64,000 bases of DNA from JBEBVQ01 sp037190845 (GTDB taxonomy: Bacteria; Bacteroidota; Bacteroidia; Chitinophagales; Chitinophagaceae): assembly GCA_037190845.1 (NCBI GenBank), contig JBBCJI010000002.1, positions 1-64,000 of the forward strand, written 5' to 3'. The notes beneath the pieces were generated by a model. That model had not been told where the DNA came from. It searched no databases and saw only the letters and a program-made list of their open reading frames with translations. The position numbers and the translations under genes are program-made. This document shows positions 53,948 through 62,057 of this stretch, one piece after another (the first letter of the stretch is position 1; every line of letters begins with the position of its first letter).

Positions 53948-54011
53948 ATTGACTTGTAAAGTCTACAAACAAAAAATTCCAAACCCTTCATGGAGCCTGG
54001 AATTTATTCAG

Positions 54012-54084
54012 AGCGGAAGACGAGACTCGAACCCGCGACCCTCACCTTGGCAAGGTGATGCTCTACCAACTGAGCTACTTCCGC
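54012..54084 (-). tRNA. tRNA-Gly (GCC)
   Basis: The 73-base minus-strand sequence begins GCGGAAGTAGCTCAGTTGGT, with the anticodon loop CTTGCCAAG (anticodon GCC), T-loop GGGTTCGAGTC and matching acceptor ends GCGGAAG / CTTCCGC. CCA is not encoded. Confidence 0.95.
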
Positions 54085-54187
54085 ATTTAATGATAAGACC
54101 TGATCCCCTTTCGGGAGTGCAAAGATAGTGCTCCTTTATAAAATTGCAAACTTGTTTGCTCATTTTTTCGGGAAAAAATATATCTGC

Positions 54188-54817
54188 TCATAACTGGGCA
54201 TCATCCCACTCATGTTCCTGGAGCATACGCTTCCACTCCGACCCCAGCACGAGCGTATCGCCTATATAAAGCTGCATCATACGCACAATCTCTTCGGCAT
54301 GCCAACTGTAAATAAAACGGCCGAAACGTACAGGACAGCTATGATAAGTAAAATAGAGGCTCCCGTCGCGGTGCAGATTCTGGATAAAATGCTCATTCGT
54401 CTCAAATCCGAAATAATCGAAATAATGACCCTTAAGCGGATGATCCGTTTTTTTATCTTTCCCCAGGTAGTGCAGTTGGCCCATGTACTGCCATTGGTAA
54501 TGCTGCACTTTCCGGGTGACCAGGCTTTTGCGGATCAGTGTGAAATGCGTCTGGGTGAGTACTAATTGCTCTTTCGTGCTGATGCGCGACAGCAATCGGA
54601 ATACTGCCAGCACATACAGTACGCCGGATCCGGCGATTGTAAGCCCATGCAGCCATATACGTTGTATCGGGAAAACCTGTACCAGAAATACGGTAGCCAG
54701 GCACACCGTAAAACAAAACTCCAGCCAGAAAAACATCCTGAGCCGCTTGTCTGTACGGTTGCCCAGATCTATACGCAGATGATCCCGTGCCCAGTAATAT
54801 GTTATTTCAGCATCCAT
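54188..54817 (-). CDS. Membrane protein of unknown function
   Basis: The 209-residue protein has two spans near the N-terminus (FWLEFCFTVCLATVFLVQVF, and LTIAGSGVLYVLAVFRLL) and a long soluble C-terminal part (QWQYMGQLHYLGKDKKTDH, YFGFETNEHFIQNLHRDGS). No family is recognised. It follows lipB after 19 bases on the same strand, so the two may be cotranscribed. Confidence 0.7.
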   Translation of the reverse strand: MDAEITYYWARDHLRIDLGNRTDKRLRMFFWLEFCFTVCLATVFLVQVFPIQRIWLHGLTIAGSGVLYVLAVFRLLSRISTKEQLVLTQTHFTLIRKSLVTRKVQHYQWQYMGQLHYLGKDKKTDHPLKGHYFDYFGFETNEHFIQNLHRDGSLYFTYHSCPVRFGRFIYSWHAEEIVRMMQLYIGDTLVLGSEWKRMLQEHEWDDAQL

Positions 54818-54836
54818 TGGTATTTATTTCACCATG

Positions 54837-55592
54837 CTATAAAAATAAGGATTCCGGTGCACCCTGCATAATCTTTTCTTCGTGCAGCACGACATGGAAA
54901 ACATATTCAAAATCTTCTTTTAAAAACAGCTCTGTTTCCGTCTCATCTACCCTATGTCCGAGTTCCTGCTGCAGGGAGGTAACGCCTTTGTCGCTGATGC
55001 CGCAGGGGACGATATATCCAAAGTATGACAGATCCGTATTAACATTCAGCGCAAATCCGTGTATTGTTATCCAGCGGCTGCATTTCACACCCATAGCGCA
55101 TATTTTCCTTGCACGGGCTGTACCGGTATCTATCCATACTCCTGTAGCTCCGGGAAGGCGTTCCCCCCTGATGCCGTAACGCGCCAGTGTGCGGATGATC
55201 ACTTCTTCGAGCGAGCGCATGTAACGGCCAAGATCTGTAAAGAAATGTTCCAGGTCAAGTACCGGATAGCCGACAATCTGGCCGGGACCATGATAGGTAA
55301 TGTCTCCGCCGCGATTGGTTTTGTAAAAAGAAACACCCAGCTCACGAAGCCGGGCGTCGTTTAGTAGCAGGTGTTCCATGTGCCCGCTCTTGCCGAGCGT
55401 GTATACATGCGGATGCCGGCAGAAAAGCAACTGGTGCCTGGTGTTGGCTTGTGCAGGGCGTGATAATTCAGGTGAGCCGTACCATTCCTTTTTGGATTGC
55501 AGATTACGCCGCAGCAACTGTTCCTGCAATTCCCACGCCTGTCCATACTCAATATCCCCGAGATGATGATAATATACAATCTGCCGCTCCAT
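54837..55592 (-). CDS. lipB: Lipoyl(octanoyl) transferase
   Basis: The 251-residue enzyme moves octanoyl from ACP to lipoyl domains. Motifs seen are RGGDITYHGPGQIVGYPVLD, the catalytic Cys in FGYIVPCGISDKGVTSL and the Lys in RKICAMGVKCSRWITIHGFA. Start chosen at ATG 55592; an upstream frame runs to 55703 and enters repeat sequence. Confidence 0.93.
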   Translation of the reverse strand: MERQIVYYHHLGDIEYGQAWELQEQLLRRNLQSKKEWYGSPELSRPAQANTRHQLLFCRHPHVYTLGKSGHMEHLLLNDARLRELGVSFYKTNRGGDITYHGPGQIVGYPVLDLEHFFTDLGRYMRSLEEVIIRTLARYGIRGERLPGATGVWIDTGTARARKICAMGVKCSRWITIHGFALNVNTDLSYFGYIVPCGISDKGVTSLQQELGHRVDETETELFLKEDFEYVFHVVLHEEKIMQGAPESLFL

Positions 55593-55690
55593 ATAACGCT
55601 GCAAGGTACGAATTGTGCAGATACTGACATGGTATGCGGATGGTGAAGGTTCAAAATCTTCGCGTTCCTCTACTTCAAGGTATTCATTTC

Positions 55691-55756
55691 GACCCTTCGA
55701 CAAGCTCAGGGCTCAATGACCGACATTAAAAGACGGTTGCTAAGCCCGTCGGGGCA
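55691..55756. repeat. GCTTCGGCAGGCTCAG repeat, copy 3 (shorter)
   Basis: CCCTTCGACAAGCTCAGGGC near 55693 is related to the arms of copies 1 and 2, and AGACGGTTGCTAAGCCCG near 55731 to the right arm. The reverse translation shares the RLSHHSLMSVTEP-like string of copy 1. The 3' extension present in the other copies is missing. Confidence 0.65.
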
Positions 55757-55869
55757 AAATTCAGTTTTTTGAATGAATAAATTGAACCCGATGGCGAGGT
55801 AGCGTATGATGGCTCTGTTGGGTGAATTTGTTACATTGAACTGATCGTTTATTAGCGGCCTGATTAGCG

Positions 55870-55898
55870 TTTTATTAACAGCAAAACAACTACATTTG
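55870..55898 (+). promoter_or_regulatory. Candidate promoter of the S41 protease gene
   Basis: TTTT at 55870-55873 and TACATTTG at 55891-55898 are separated by 17 bases. The chosen start codon is about 19 bases downstream. Confidence 0.55.
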
Positions 55899-55916
55899 TT
55901 ACCATATTTATATTTA

Positions 55917-58079
55917 ATGACCATGTGGCAATTCATGAAGTACAAAATTCTTATACCGCTGATTATTGTTGCGGCGCTGGCCGCTTTTTTTTCGTTCAGA
56001 TACAGTTGGGAAGGGGAGCATAAAGACCAGCATAAAGTACTGATCGTACAAACGGTAATGAAGACAATACAGGAAGGGCATTTTTCTCCTAAGCCGGTAG
56101 ATGATTCATTTTCTTATCGTGCCTGGCATAAGATGCTTGATAACCTGGATTATGAGAAAAAGTTTTTTACACAGCAGGAAATAAACAAACTTAAAAAGCA
56201 TCAATTTTCCATTGACGACCAGGTAAAAGAGGGATCTCTTGAATTTTATGAGCAGATTAATAGTATGTTCACCCAAAATCTGGACCGTGCGACGAAGTAT
56301 TATACAGAATTGCTGAAAACGCCGTTTGCTTTTGATACAGAAGAATCCATACAACTTTACGGAGAAAAGCTGGACTTTCCGGCTGATGAACGCGCTTTAA
56401 AAGATCGCTGGCGCAAATATCTCAAATATCGGGTATTGGCAAAATACGTGGATCTGAAAGACAGCAGGGACAAGCATAAGGACAGCACGGGAAATACAGG
56501 AAAAACGGATGAAGCGCTTGAAGCCGAAGCCCGTGAAAGCATCGGGAAAAATCTGGATAATTATTTTAAAAGACTGCGTAAGATTGACCAGAATCAGCGT
56601 TTTGCAATCTTTGTTAATGCGCTGACCAGCAGCGAAGATCCGCATACGGATTACATGCCCCCGAAAGATAAGCAGCGTTTCGACGAAGTCATGTCCGGTA
56701 CGTTCTTCGGTATCGGTGCGCAATTGCGGGAAGAGGACGGAAAGATAAAAGTAGCAGCCATTATTACAGGAAGCCCATGCTGGAAACAGGGAGAACTGAA
56801 GGCAAACGATGAAATTATCAAGGTTGGGCAGGGTAGTAGTGAGCCGGTAGACATACAGGGGTACGAAATAGATGATGCCGTACAATTGATCCGTGGTAAA
56901 AAGGGAACGGAGGTGCGTCTTACCGTAAAGAAAGTAGATGGTTCTGTAAAGGTTATTCCGATTATACGGGGCGAGGTGATGCTTGAAGAAGTATTTGCCA
57001 AATCTGCCATAATCCAGGGCAATGAAGGTCCTGTAGGGTACATATACCTGCCGGAGTTTTATTCTGATTTTCAGAATATCAACGGACGCAGGTGTGCAGA
57101 AGATGTTGCAATCGAAGTGCAGAAACTCAAAGGAGCCGGTGTGAAAGGGATTATTCTGGATTTGCGGTATAATGGTGGCGGATCACTGAGTGATGTGGTC
57201 GATATGGCTGGTCATTTTATTGACCATGGTCCGGTGGTACAGGTGAAAAGCAGCCATGCTGCGCCTATGGTGCTTAAAGATAATGCCAGCGGAATGTTAT
57301 ATGATGGCCCGTTGGTTATCATGGTTAACGAGGGTAGTGCGTCTGCTTCCGAAATCCTGGCAGCAGCTATGCAGGATTATAAGCGGGCAGTCGTTGTAGG
57401 CGCTACTACTTTCGGGAAAGGTACGGTACAGAAAATCGTTTCACTTGATGATTTTACAGACCCTGTAAAGCGTGTGCGGATGCGTGCAAATGGAGAAACA
57501 CTTGGCTCCCTGAAGATCACGATCCAGAAATTCTACCGGGTAAATGGCGGCTCTACACAGCTTAATGGAGTGACGCCGGACATAGAACTCCCCAATCCCT
57601 ATGCCCGGATCAATGTGGGTGAGCGTCGTGATAAATCAGCATTGCCGTGGGACGAAATCGCTCCGGCTGCTTATCTGCCGGTGGATAATCCTGTGAATGT
57701 TCGTGAGCTTGCCGCAAGCAGTAATAAGCGTGTTGATGCCAACCAGACCTTTTCCCTGATCCGGGAGAATGCGGAACGACTTAGCAAAAAAGAGCAGGAT
57801 AATACGTTCCCACTCAATGAGACGGCATACCGGCAGGAACTGGAAGAAGCTAATGCTACTTCCAAAAAACTGGAAGAGCTGGAACAAAAAGGCACACCGT
57901 TCGAGATTGTCAATCTTCAGGACGATCTTGTTAAAATCAATCGCGATAGTTCCTCTATAGTTAAGAATAACGACTGGATCAAGAACCTCAAAAAAGACAT
58001 ATACTTGTCTGAAACGGTTAATGTGCTGAACGATCTCTATCGTCAAAACACGGTCAATATGACGACCGGGAAGAAATAA
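55917..58079 (+). CDS. C-terminal processing protease (S41, Prc/Tsp-like)
   Basis: The 720-residue protein has an N-terminal membrane anchor (YKILIPLIIVAALAAFFSF), a long N-terminal helical domain, a PDZ domain (FGIGAQLREEDGKIKVAAII, SPCWKQGELKANDEIIKVGQ), and the peptidase S41 core with the catalytic Ser in NEGSASASEILAAAMQDYK (near residue 475) and Lys in TTFGKGTVQKIVSL. A DUF3340-like tail follows. This trims or degrades periplasmic proteins with exposed C-termini. I chose ATG 55917; ATG 55935 is also possible. Confidence 0.93.
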   Translation: MTMWQFMKYKILIPLIIVAALAAFFSFRYSWEGEHKDQHKVLIVQTVMKTIQEGHFSPKPVDDSFSYRAWHKMLDNLDYEKKFFTQQEINKLKKHQFSIDDQVKEGSLEFYEQINSMFTQNLDRATKYYTELLKTPFAFDTEESIQLYGEKLDFPADERALKDRWRKYLKYRVLAKYVDLKDSRDKHKDSTGNTGKTDEALEAEARESIGKNLDNYFKRLRKIDQNQRFAIFVNALTSSEDPHTDYMPPKDKQRFDEVMSGTFFGIGAQLREEDGKIKVAAIITGSPCWKQGELKANDEIIKVGQGSSEPVDIQGYEIDDAVQLIRGKKGTEVRLTVKKVDGSVKVIPIIRGEVMLEEVFAKSAIIQGNEGPVGYIYLPEFYSDFQNINGRRCAEDVAIEVQKLKGAGVKGIILDLRYNGGGSLSDVVDMAGHFIDHGPVVQVKSSHAAPMVLKDNASGMLYDGPLVIMVNEGSASASEILAAAMQDYKRAVVVGATTFGKGTVQKIVSLDDFTDPVKRVRMRANGETLGSLKITIQKFYRVNGGSTQLNGVTPDIELPNPYARINVGERRDKSALPWDEIAPAAYLPVDNPVNVRELAASSNKRVDANQTFSLIRENAERLSKKEQDNTFPLNETAYRQELEEANATSKKLEELEQKGTPFEIVNLQDDLVKINRDSSSIVKNNDWIKNLKKDIYLSETVNVLNDLYRQNTVNMTTGKK

Positions 58080-58101
58080 AACATCCGAAAAGATATCGAT
58101 G

Positions 58102-58126
58102 TTGGCAGGTGTTTTACGTAACTTTG
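58102..58126 (+). promoter_or_regulatory. Weak candidate promoter of the DUF5683 gene
   Basis: TTG at 58102-58104 and TAACTTTG at 58119-58126 are only 14 bases apart, so the -33 match is poor, but the -7 box is perfect. Confidence 0.35.
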
Positions 58127-58137
58127 CCGCAATTCGG

Positions 58138-58200
58138 GGGTGAGATGTGAGGGATGAGGAGAATACTAAAAACATTCATCCATCACATCTCACCCTTTTT
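58138..58200 (+). terminator. Hairpin with T tract between S41 and DUF5683 genes
   Basis: Arms 58138-58150 (GGGTGAGATGTGA) and 58183-58195 are exact complements; GGATGA / TCATCC extends the stem inward with a bulge, and TTTTT follows. It may end the protease transcript or, if the promoter at 58119 is real, act as an attenuator in the leader. Confidence 0.75.
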
Positions 58201-58212
58201 ATTGTAGACTCA

Positions 58213-58818
58213 ATGCGGAAAATATTTTTTTTCCTGATTATAATTACAGGCTGTGTGCCATGCACAGTACAGGGGCAATCTTTACCCGACACTTCGTTTA
58301 GTCAGCATATTCCTGTATTGACTGATACCGGTAGTCATCGGGATTCCGTACTACAGATTGATACTGTCGCATCGAAATCTCGGCTTTTTCAGCCTAACGC
58401 AAAAAAAGCAGCATTATATTCCGGGATAGTTCCGGGTCTTGGTCAGGCATACGCCCGCCAATACTGGAAGTTGCCGGTTATCTATGCCGGAGCAGGGGCT
58501 GCTGCTTATTTTATTACGAAAAATCTCAATAATTACCGCACATATCGTAAGGCTTACATTGCCCGTCTCAGCAGAGAACCGGACGATTACGATTATCTTA
58601 CCGATACAGATTTGCAGGTATTGCAGGAAGGATATAAGAAAAATCTTGACATGGCTGTGCTGTTCAGTGCGCTGGGCTATACAATACAGATCCTGGATGC
58701 CCTTGCTGCCGCGCATTTAAAAAATTTCGACATTTCCGAAGACATCAGTATGCGTTTCCAGCCGCTCACCGCACCCAACGGTGGTGTCGGATGGGGGGTA
58801 GCAGTTATTTTCAAATAA
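58213..58818 (+). CDS. DUF5683 domain protein
   Basis: The 201-residue protein has a signal peptide (KIFFFLIIITGCVPCTVQGQ) and the DUF5683 region: KKAALYSGIVPGLGQAYAR, WKLPVIYAGAGAAAYFIT, LNNYRTYRKAYIAR and a final LDALAAAHLKNFDISED. It is common in Bacteroidota and probably membrane-bound; its function is unknown. I chose ATG 58213; upstream frame passes through the hairpin. Confidence 0.85.
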   Translation: MRKIFFFLIIITGCVPCTVQGQSLPDTSFSQHIPVLTDTGSHRDSVLQIDTVASKSRLFQPNAKKAALYSGIVPGLGQAYARQYWKLPVIYAGAGAAAYFITKNLNNYRTYRKAYIARLSREPDDYDYLTDTDLQVLQEGYKKNLDMAVLFSALGYTIQILDALAAAHLKNFDISEDISMRFQPLTAPNGGVGWGVAVIFK

Positions 58819-58861
58819 AGTATCCGGTCCTGTTCTTCATGTTTTGTAATGGGCTTTTTCA

Positions 58862-59071
58862 GGTGCTGCCTGGGAAAACCGGGATAAATACACTTATATT
58901 TATAATGCATCAGGTGATATTATTTCGTGGCTCAACGAAGAATGGGACGGTGCCGCATGGGTGAAAGATGGGAAGACGAGTTATGAGTATATTGCTACAT
59001 CCGGAGGGACGACAGTTCGCGTTACCATGCAGGAGTGGGATGTTCCTGCGTCCGCTGTATTGTGTTTTTGA
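58862..59071 (+). pseudogene. Remnant of a YD-like secreted repeat protein
   Basis: The frame after a stop reads AAWENRDKYTYIYNASGDII, then LNEEWDGAAWVKDGKTSYEY and IATSGGTTVRVTMQEWDV before TGA. This is the tandem unit of some type IX-secreted proteins (W.n..kyty.Yd..Gn). There is no start codon or signal peptide, so it is the rest of a larger, deleted gene. Confidence 0.65.
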
Positions 59072-59100
59072 GAAAAGCATAATACAGGGGATTGTGTTTC

Positions 59101-59131
59101 TTGACACACCGCAAATTAAGGACTACCTTTG
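59101..59131 (+). promoter_or_regulatory. Bacteroidota-type promoter of pcm
   Basis: TTG at 59101-59103 and TACCTTTG at 59124-59131 are 20 bases apart. The start codon at 59137 is only 5 bases from the box, so the transcript would be leaderless or nearly so. Confidence 0.6.
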
Positions 59132-59136
59132 CCTTT

Positions 59137-59802
59137 ATGCTACACAGCAAACCAAGAGACGATAATTACCGGCATAAAGGCCTTAGAAAACAATTGATTG
59201 CGGTATTAAGGGAAAAAGGGATTCATGACGAAAAGGTCCTTGCTGCTATTGAGGCCATTCCGAGACATTTTTTTCTGGATCCGGCCTTCGAGCGTACCGC
59301 CTACGAAGATCGGGCATTCCCGATTGTAGCACAGCAAACCATTTCACAGCCATATACGGTAGCATTCCAATCGCAGTTGCTGGAGGTAAAGAAGTTTGAC
59401 AAGATCCTGGAAATCGGTACAGGCAGCGCTTATCAGGCTTGCGTGCTGGCAGAACTGGGCGCTATGGTATATACGATCGAACGTCAGAAAGCCCTTTATG
59501 ATTTTGTTGGAAAATTCTTCTTTCTGAAAAATTATCCCAATATAAAACGGTTTTATGGAGACGGCTATGAGGGCTTGCCTTCTTATGCGCCGTTTGATAA
59601 GGTTATTATTACAGCAGCAGCGCCGTTCATTCCTCCCAGGCTTGTAGAGCAATTAAAACCGGGCGGAATTATGGTAGCTCCGGTAGGCAATGATGAAGGA
59701 CAGAAAATGATGCGGATCACTAAGGATGCCCAGGGGAATATACATGAAGAAGAATTGGGCGATTTCAGCTTTGTACCTATGCTGACGGGCAGAAATAAAT
59801 AA
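59137..59802 (+). CDS. pcm: Protein-L-isoaspartate O-methyltransferase
   Basis: The 221-residue enzyme methylates damaged isoaspartyl residues using SAM. Recognised segments are RHFFLDPAFERTAYEDRAFP, QTISQPYTVAFQSQLL (with the S/T-x-P-rich specific loop), the SAM site KILEIGTGSAYQACVLAELG and GGIMVAPVG. I chose ATG 59137 for its close promoter; a frame open from 59092 adds a non-homologous tail. Confidence 0.92.
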   Translation: MLHSKPRDDNYRHKGLRKQLIAVLREKGIHDEKVLAAIEAIPRHFFLDPAFERTAYEDRAFPIVAQQTISQPYTVAFQSQLLEVKKFDKILEIGTGSAYQACVLAELGAMVYTIERQKALYDFVGKFFFLKNYPNIKRFYGDGYEGLPSYAPFDKVIITAAAPFIPPRLVEQLKPGGIMVAPVGNDEGQKMMRITKDAQGNIHEEELGDFSFVPMLTGRNK

Positions 59803-59818
59803 CAGTTATCCGGTATTA

Positions 59819-60178
59819 CTAATCAAAAACAGCATTCAGGTATAGTAGCTCTTTACCTCGTTTTACTTTGAGGCGGACTTTGTCACCTGGCTTGTATTTG
59901 AATAATAAATCCCTGTAAGTAAAAATATTCTTCACCGGGTGATGGTCAAATGCAAGAATGACATCGCCGGCTTTTACACCGGCAAGTATTGCCGTCCGTC
60001 CGGGTATCACATCTTTTGCACGAACACCGCTGCTGCCCGCGCTGTTCCAGTAGTCGGGTTTGATACCTAAGGTTACTTTAGTATCCGGTTGCTGTGCGCT
60101 GACGGAAATGGTGTACGTCCAAAGAAAGATAGTAGCGCAGAACAGACGAAAAAGCGGAGTGTCGATTTTGTTTTTCAC
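59819..60178 (-). CDS. Secreted PDZ domain protein
   Basis: The 119-residue protein has a signal peptide (FRLFCATIFLWTYTISVSAQ) and one PDZ domain (LGIKPDYWN, VRAKDVIPGRTAILAGVKAG, DVILAFDHHPVKN, KYKPGDKVRLKVKRGK). There is no protease domain; it may help recruit another enzyme. It lies 24 bases downstream of queG. Confidence 0.82.
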   Translation of the reverse strand: MKNKIDTPLFRLFCATIFLWTYTISVSAQQPDTKVTLGIKPDYWNSAGSSGVRAKDVIPGRTAILAGVKAGDVILAFDHHPVKNIFTYRDLLFKYKPGDKVRLKVKRGKELLYLNAVFD

Positions 60179-60202
60179 AAGAGATAAATTTGGGCAGGAT
60201 GA

Positions 60203-61141
60203 CTATGGATTTTCGGAACGGAGCAGCTTCAGGTTGCGTTGTATACCATGCCATTTAGTTCTTTTTAAAGGAGACTCCTTAAACACCGTGCGGAAGGTTT
60301 CCTCTTCCAGATGTTGCCACTCCTGTGAAGATAAATTTAATATAGCCGGTATGGGTTTGAGTCCGGGTTCGTTTGATGGTCGTGAAAACCGGTTCCAGGG
60401 ACATACATCCTGGCATATATCACAGCCAAACATCCAGCCTTCCATCTTTTCATGAAACTCGGAAGGGATCATGGCGTCTTTAAGTTCAATAGTGAGATAA
60501 GAAATGCATTTGCTGCCGTCAATTATTGTGGGGCTGACGATAGCATCCGTTGGACAAGCGTCTATACATCGTGTACAAGTGCCGCAATGATCTGTCTGGA
60601 AAGGCGTATCGGGCGCCAATTCCAGATCCGTGATCAGGGTGGCCAGGAACATAAATGAACCGGCGTCTTTGGTGAGCAGGTTGCCGTTTTTGCCTACCCA
60701 TCCCAGTCCACTGCGTACAGCCCAGCTACGTTCCAGCACCGGGGCGCTGTCCACAAAACCGCGTCCGTCCACATCTCCAATGTTTTCTTTGATGTATTGG
60801 AGCAGCAGGTTCAGTTTTTCGCGGATCACATAATGGTAGTCCTTTCCCCAGGCATATTTGGCGATTTGTGGCGTACCGGGTGCTTGTTGTTCGGCAGGAT
60901 AATAATTCAGCATCAGCGTGATGACTGATTTGGCTCCCGGTACAAGCTTCCGGGGATCTGTACGCAGCTCGAAATGATTTTCCATATACTGCATCTTTCC
61001 ATGGAAACCCTTGTTCAGCCATTGTTCGAGTCGGCGGGCATCTTCATCCAGCGGGCCGGCAACAGCGAATGCACAGGCATCAAAGCCGAGGCGCAGGGCT
61101 TCTGCTTTGATCATTTCCGTACGATTTTCTACTGCCGGCAT
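60203..61141 (-). CDS. queG: Epoxyqueuosine reductase
   Basis: The 312-residue enzyme makes queuosine in tRNA wobble positions. Segments: LGFDACAFA, AKSVITLMLNYYP, RGFVDSAPVLERSWAVRSGL, GWVGKNGNLLTKDAGSFMFL, and two 4Fe-4S motifs (CGTCTRCIDACPTDAI and CDICQDVCPWNRF). The length is near the usual 310-380. It precedes the PDZ protein gene on the same strand. Confidence 0.93.
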   Translation of the reverse strand: MPAVENRTEMIKAEALRLGFDACAFAVAGPLDEDARRLEQWLNKGFHGKMQYMENHFELRTDPRKLVPGAKSVITLMLNYYPAEQQAPGTPQIAKYAWGKDYHYVIREKLNLLLQYIKENIGDVDGRGFVDSAPVLERSWAVRSGLGWVGKNGNLLTKDAGSFMFLATLITDLELAPDTPFQTDHCGTCTRCIDACPTDAIVSPTIIDGSKCISYLTIELKDAMIPSEFHEKMEGWMFGCDICQDVCPWNRFSRPSNEPGLKPIPAILNLSSQEWQHLEEETFRTVFKESPLKRTKWHGIQRNLKLLRSENP

Positions 61142-61436
61142 ACAATGTTTTTTTGTGAGTCTGTCCGCTGTGTCATGCAGAGCGTAGCGGAGTGAAGCAT
61201 CTCACGTAATTTGTGGTCGTCTTGTGTGGGATCGGTGTAAATTCTTTAATGGTAGTAGCTTCGGCAGGCTCAGCTGCCGATATTAAAGAACGGTGGCTGA
61301 GCCTACCGAAGCCATTGCTATCCAGCGTTACGATACCCGCTATATCATTACAGGATGATTGCGCAACCAACGAATAAGAGTTCAGAATAACTCCGTTCAT
61401 TAATTCATGATTCAGGCTCATGCAAAACGATTGTAT
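61142..61436. other. Spacer with repeats upstream of queG
   Basis: No gene. It contains GTCATGCAGAGCGTAGCGGA near 61173 (a dispersed intergenic motif) and a full copy of the GCTTCGGCAGGCTCAG family. Confidence 0.55.
61258..61385. repeat. GCTTCGGCAGGCTCAG repeat, copy 2
   Basis: Arms at 61258-61273 and 61297-61312 are complementary with one mismatch. ATCCAGCGTTACG, ATCATTACAGG and CAACCAACGAA downstream correspond to copy 1 at 34055. Confidence 0.8.
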
Positions 61437-62045
61437 TTAAACTTTTTCGATCTTCACACCACGAATTTCGGAGAGTTTTTTGATATATGCGCCTGCATGT
61501 ACTTTAGGGATGCCGGCCCGTATCCGGCAGAAAAGCTGCAGCTCCTGTTCGTGAATCGTTGCTTCAGACTGTTTCAGTATGTGTAATACTTCGCCCATCA
61601 CGGGATAGTCAAAATCAAGTAAAACGATTTCTTCGATCCATTTCTCAACAGTTGGCGTTGGTGTAAGCGCATCTGCTGTTGCTGTTTTATAGGCATGGAT
61701 CAGGCCGGGGATGCCCAGCAGTGATCCTCCGAAATAACGTACTACTACAACCAGCAGATTTGTAAGCTCCATGCTGTCTATCTGGCCCAGTATGGGTCTC
61801 CCGGCGCTGCCGGCGGGCTCTCCGTCGTCATTGACACGGTATTCGGTTTTGCCGGTTCCGAGGCGGTACGCAAAGCAATGATGCGTTGCTTTGGGATGTT
61901 CTTTTTTCAGCGCCTGTATGTATTCTTTTATTTCCCGGAGGTCGGTTACCGGATAGGCGTAGGCAAGGAATTTGCTCCCACGGTCACGGAATTCTGCCGT
62001 GGAGGCTGATACGATGGTTTTATATTTATAATCCTGATCGTTCAA
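61437..62045 (-). CDS. YigZ/IMPACT family protein
   Basis: The 202-residue protein has the YigZ signature EFRDRGSKFLAYAYPV, KATHHCFAYRLG, NDDGEPAGSAGRPILGQID and VVVVRYFGGSLLGIPGLI. The fold resembles ribosomal S5-type domains and part of IMPACT. The cellular role in bacteria is not clear. It ends 12 bases before ribD. Confidence 0.88.
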   Translation of the reverse strand: MNDQDYKYKTIVSASTAEFRDRGSKFLAYAYPVTDLREIKEYIQALKKEHPKATHHCFAYRLGTGKTEYRVNDDGEPAGSAGRPILGQIDSMELTNLLVVVVRYFGGSLLGIPGLIHAYKTATADALTPTPTVEKWIEEIVLLDFDYPVMGEVLHILKQSEATIHEQELQLFCRIRAGIPKVHAGAYIKKLSEIRGVKIEKV

Positions 62046-62057
62046 TATAGATATGTT

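Larger units (their letters stand above)
55593..55916. other. Divergent spacer with a repeat and a promoter
   Basis: The 324 bases hold a third copy of the GCTTCGGCAGGCTCAG family at 55691-55756 and a promoter for the protease gene at 55870-55898. The rest is without supported features. Confidence 0.55.

Noticed and set aside
53784..54128. Open frame across the tRNA genes
   Set aside because: It overlaps two well-supported tRNAs on the other strand.
54188..54817. Plus-strand frames opposite the membrane protein
   Set aside because: They are shadows without signal peptides, motifs or a start context.
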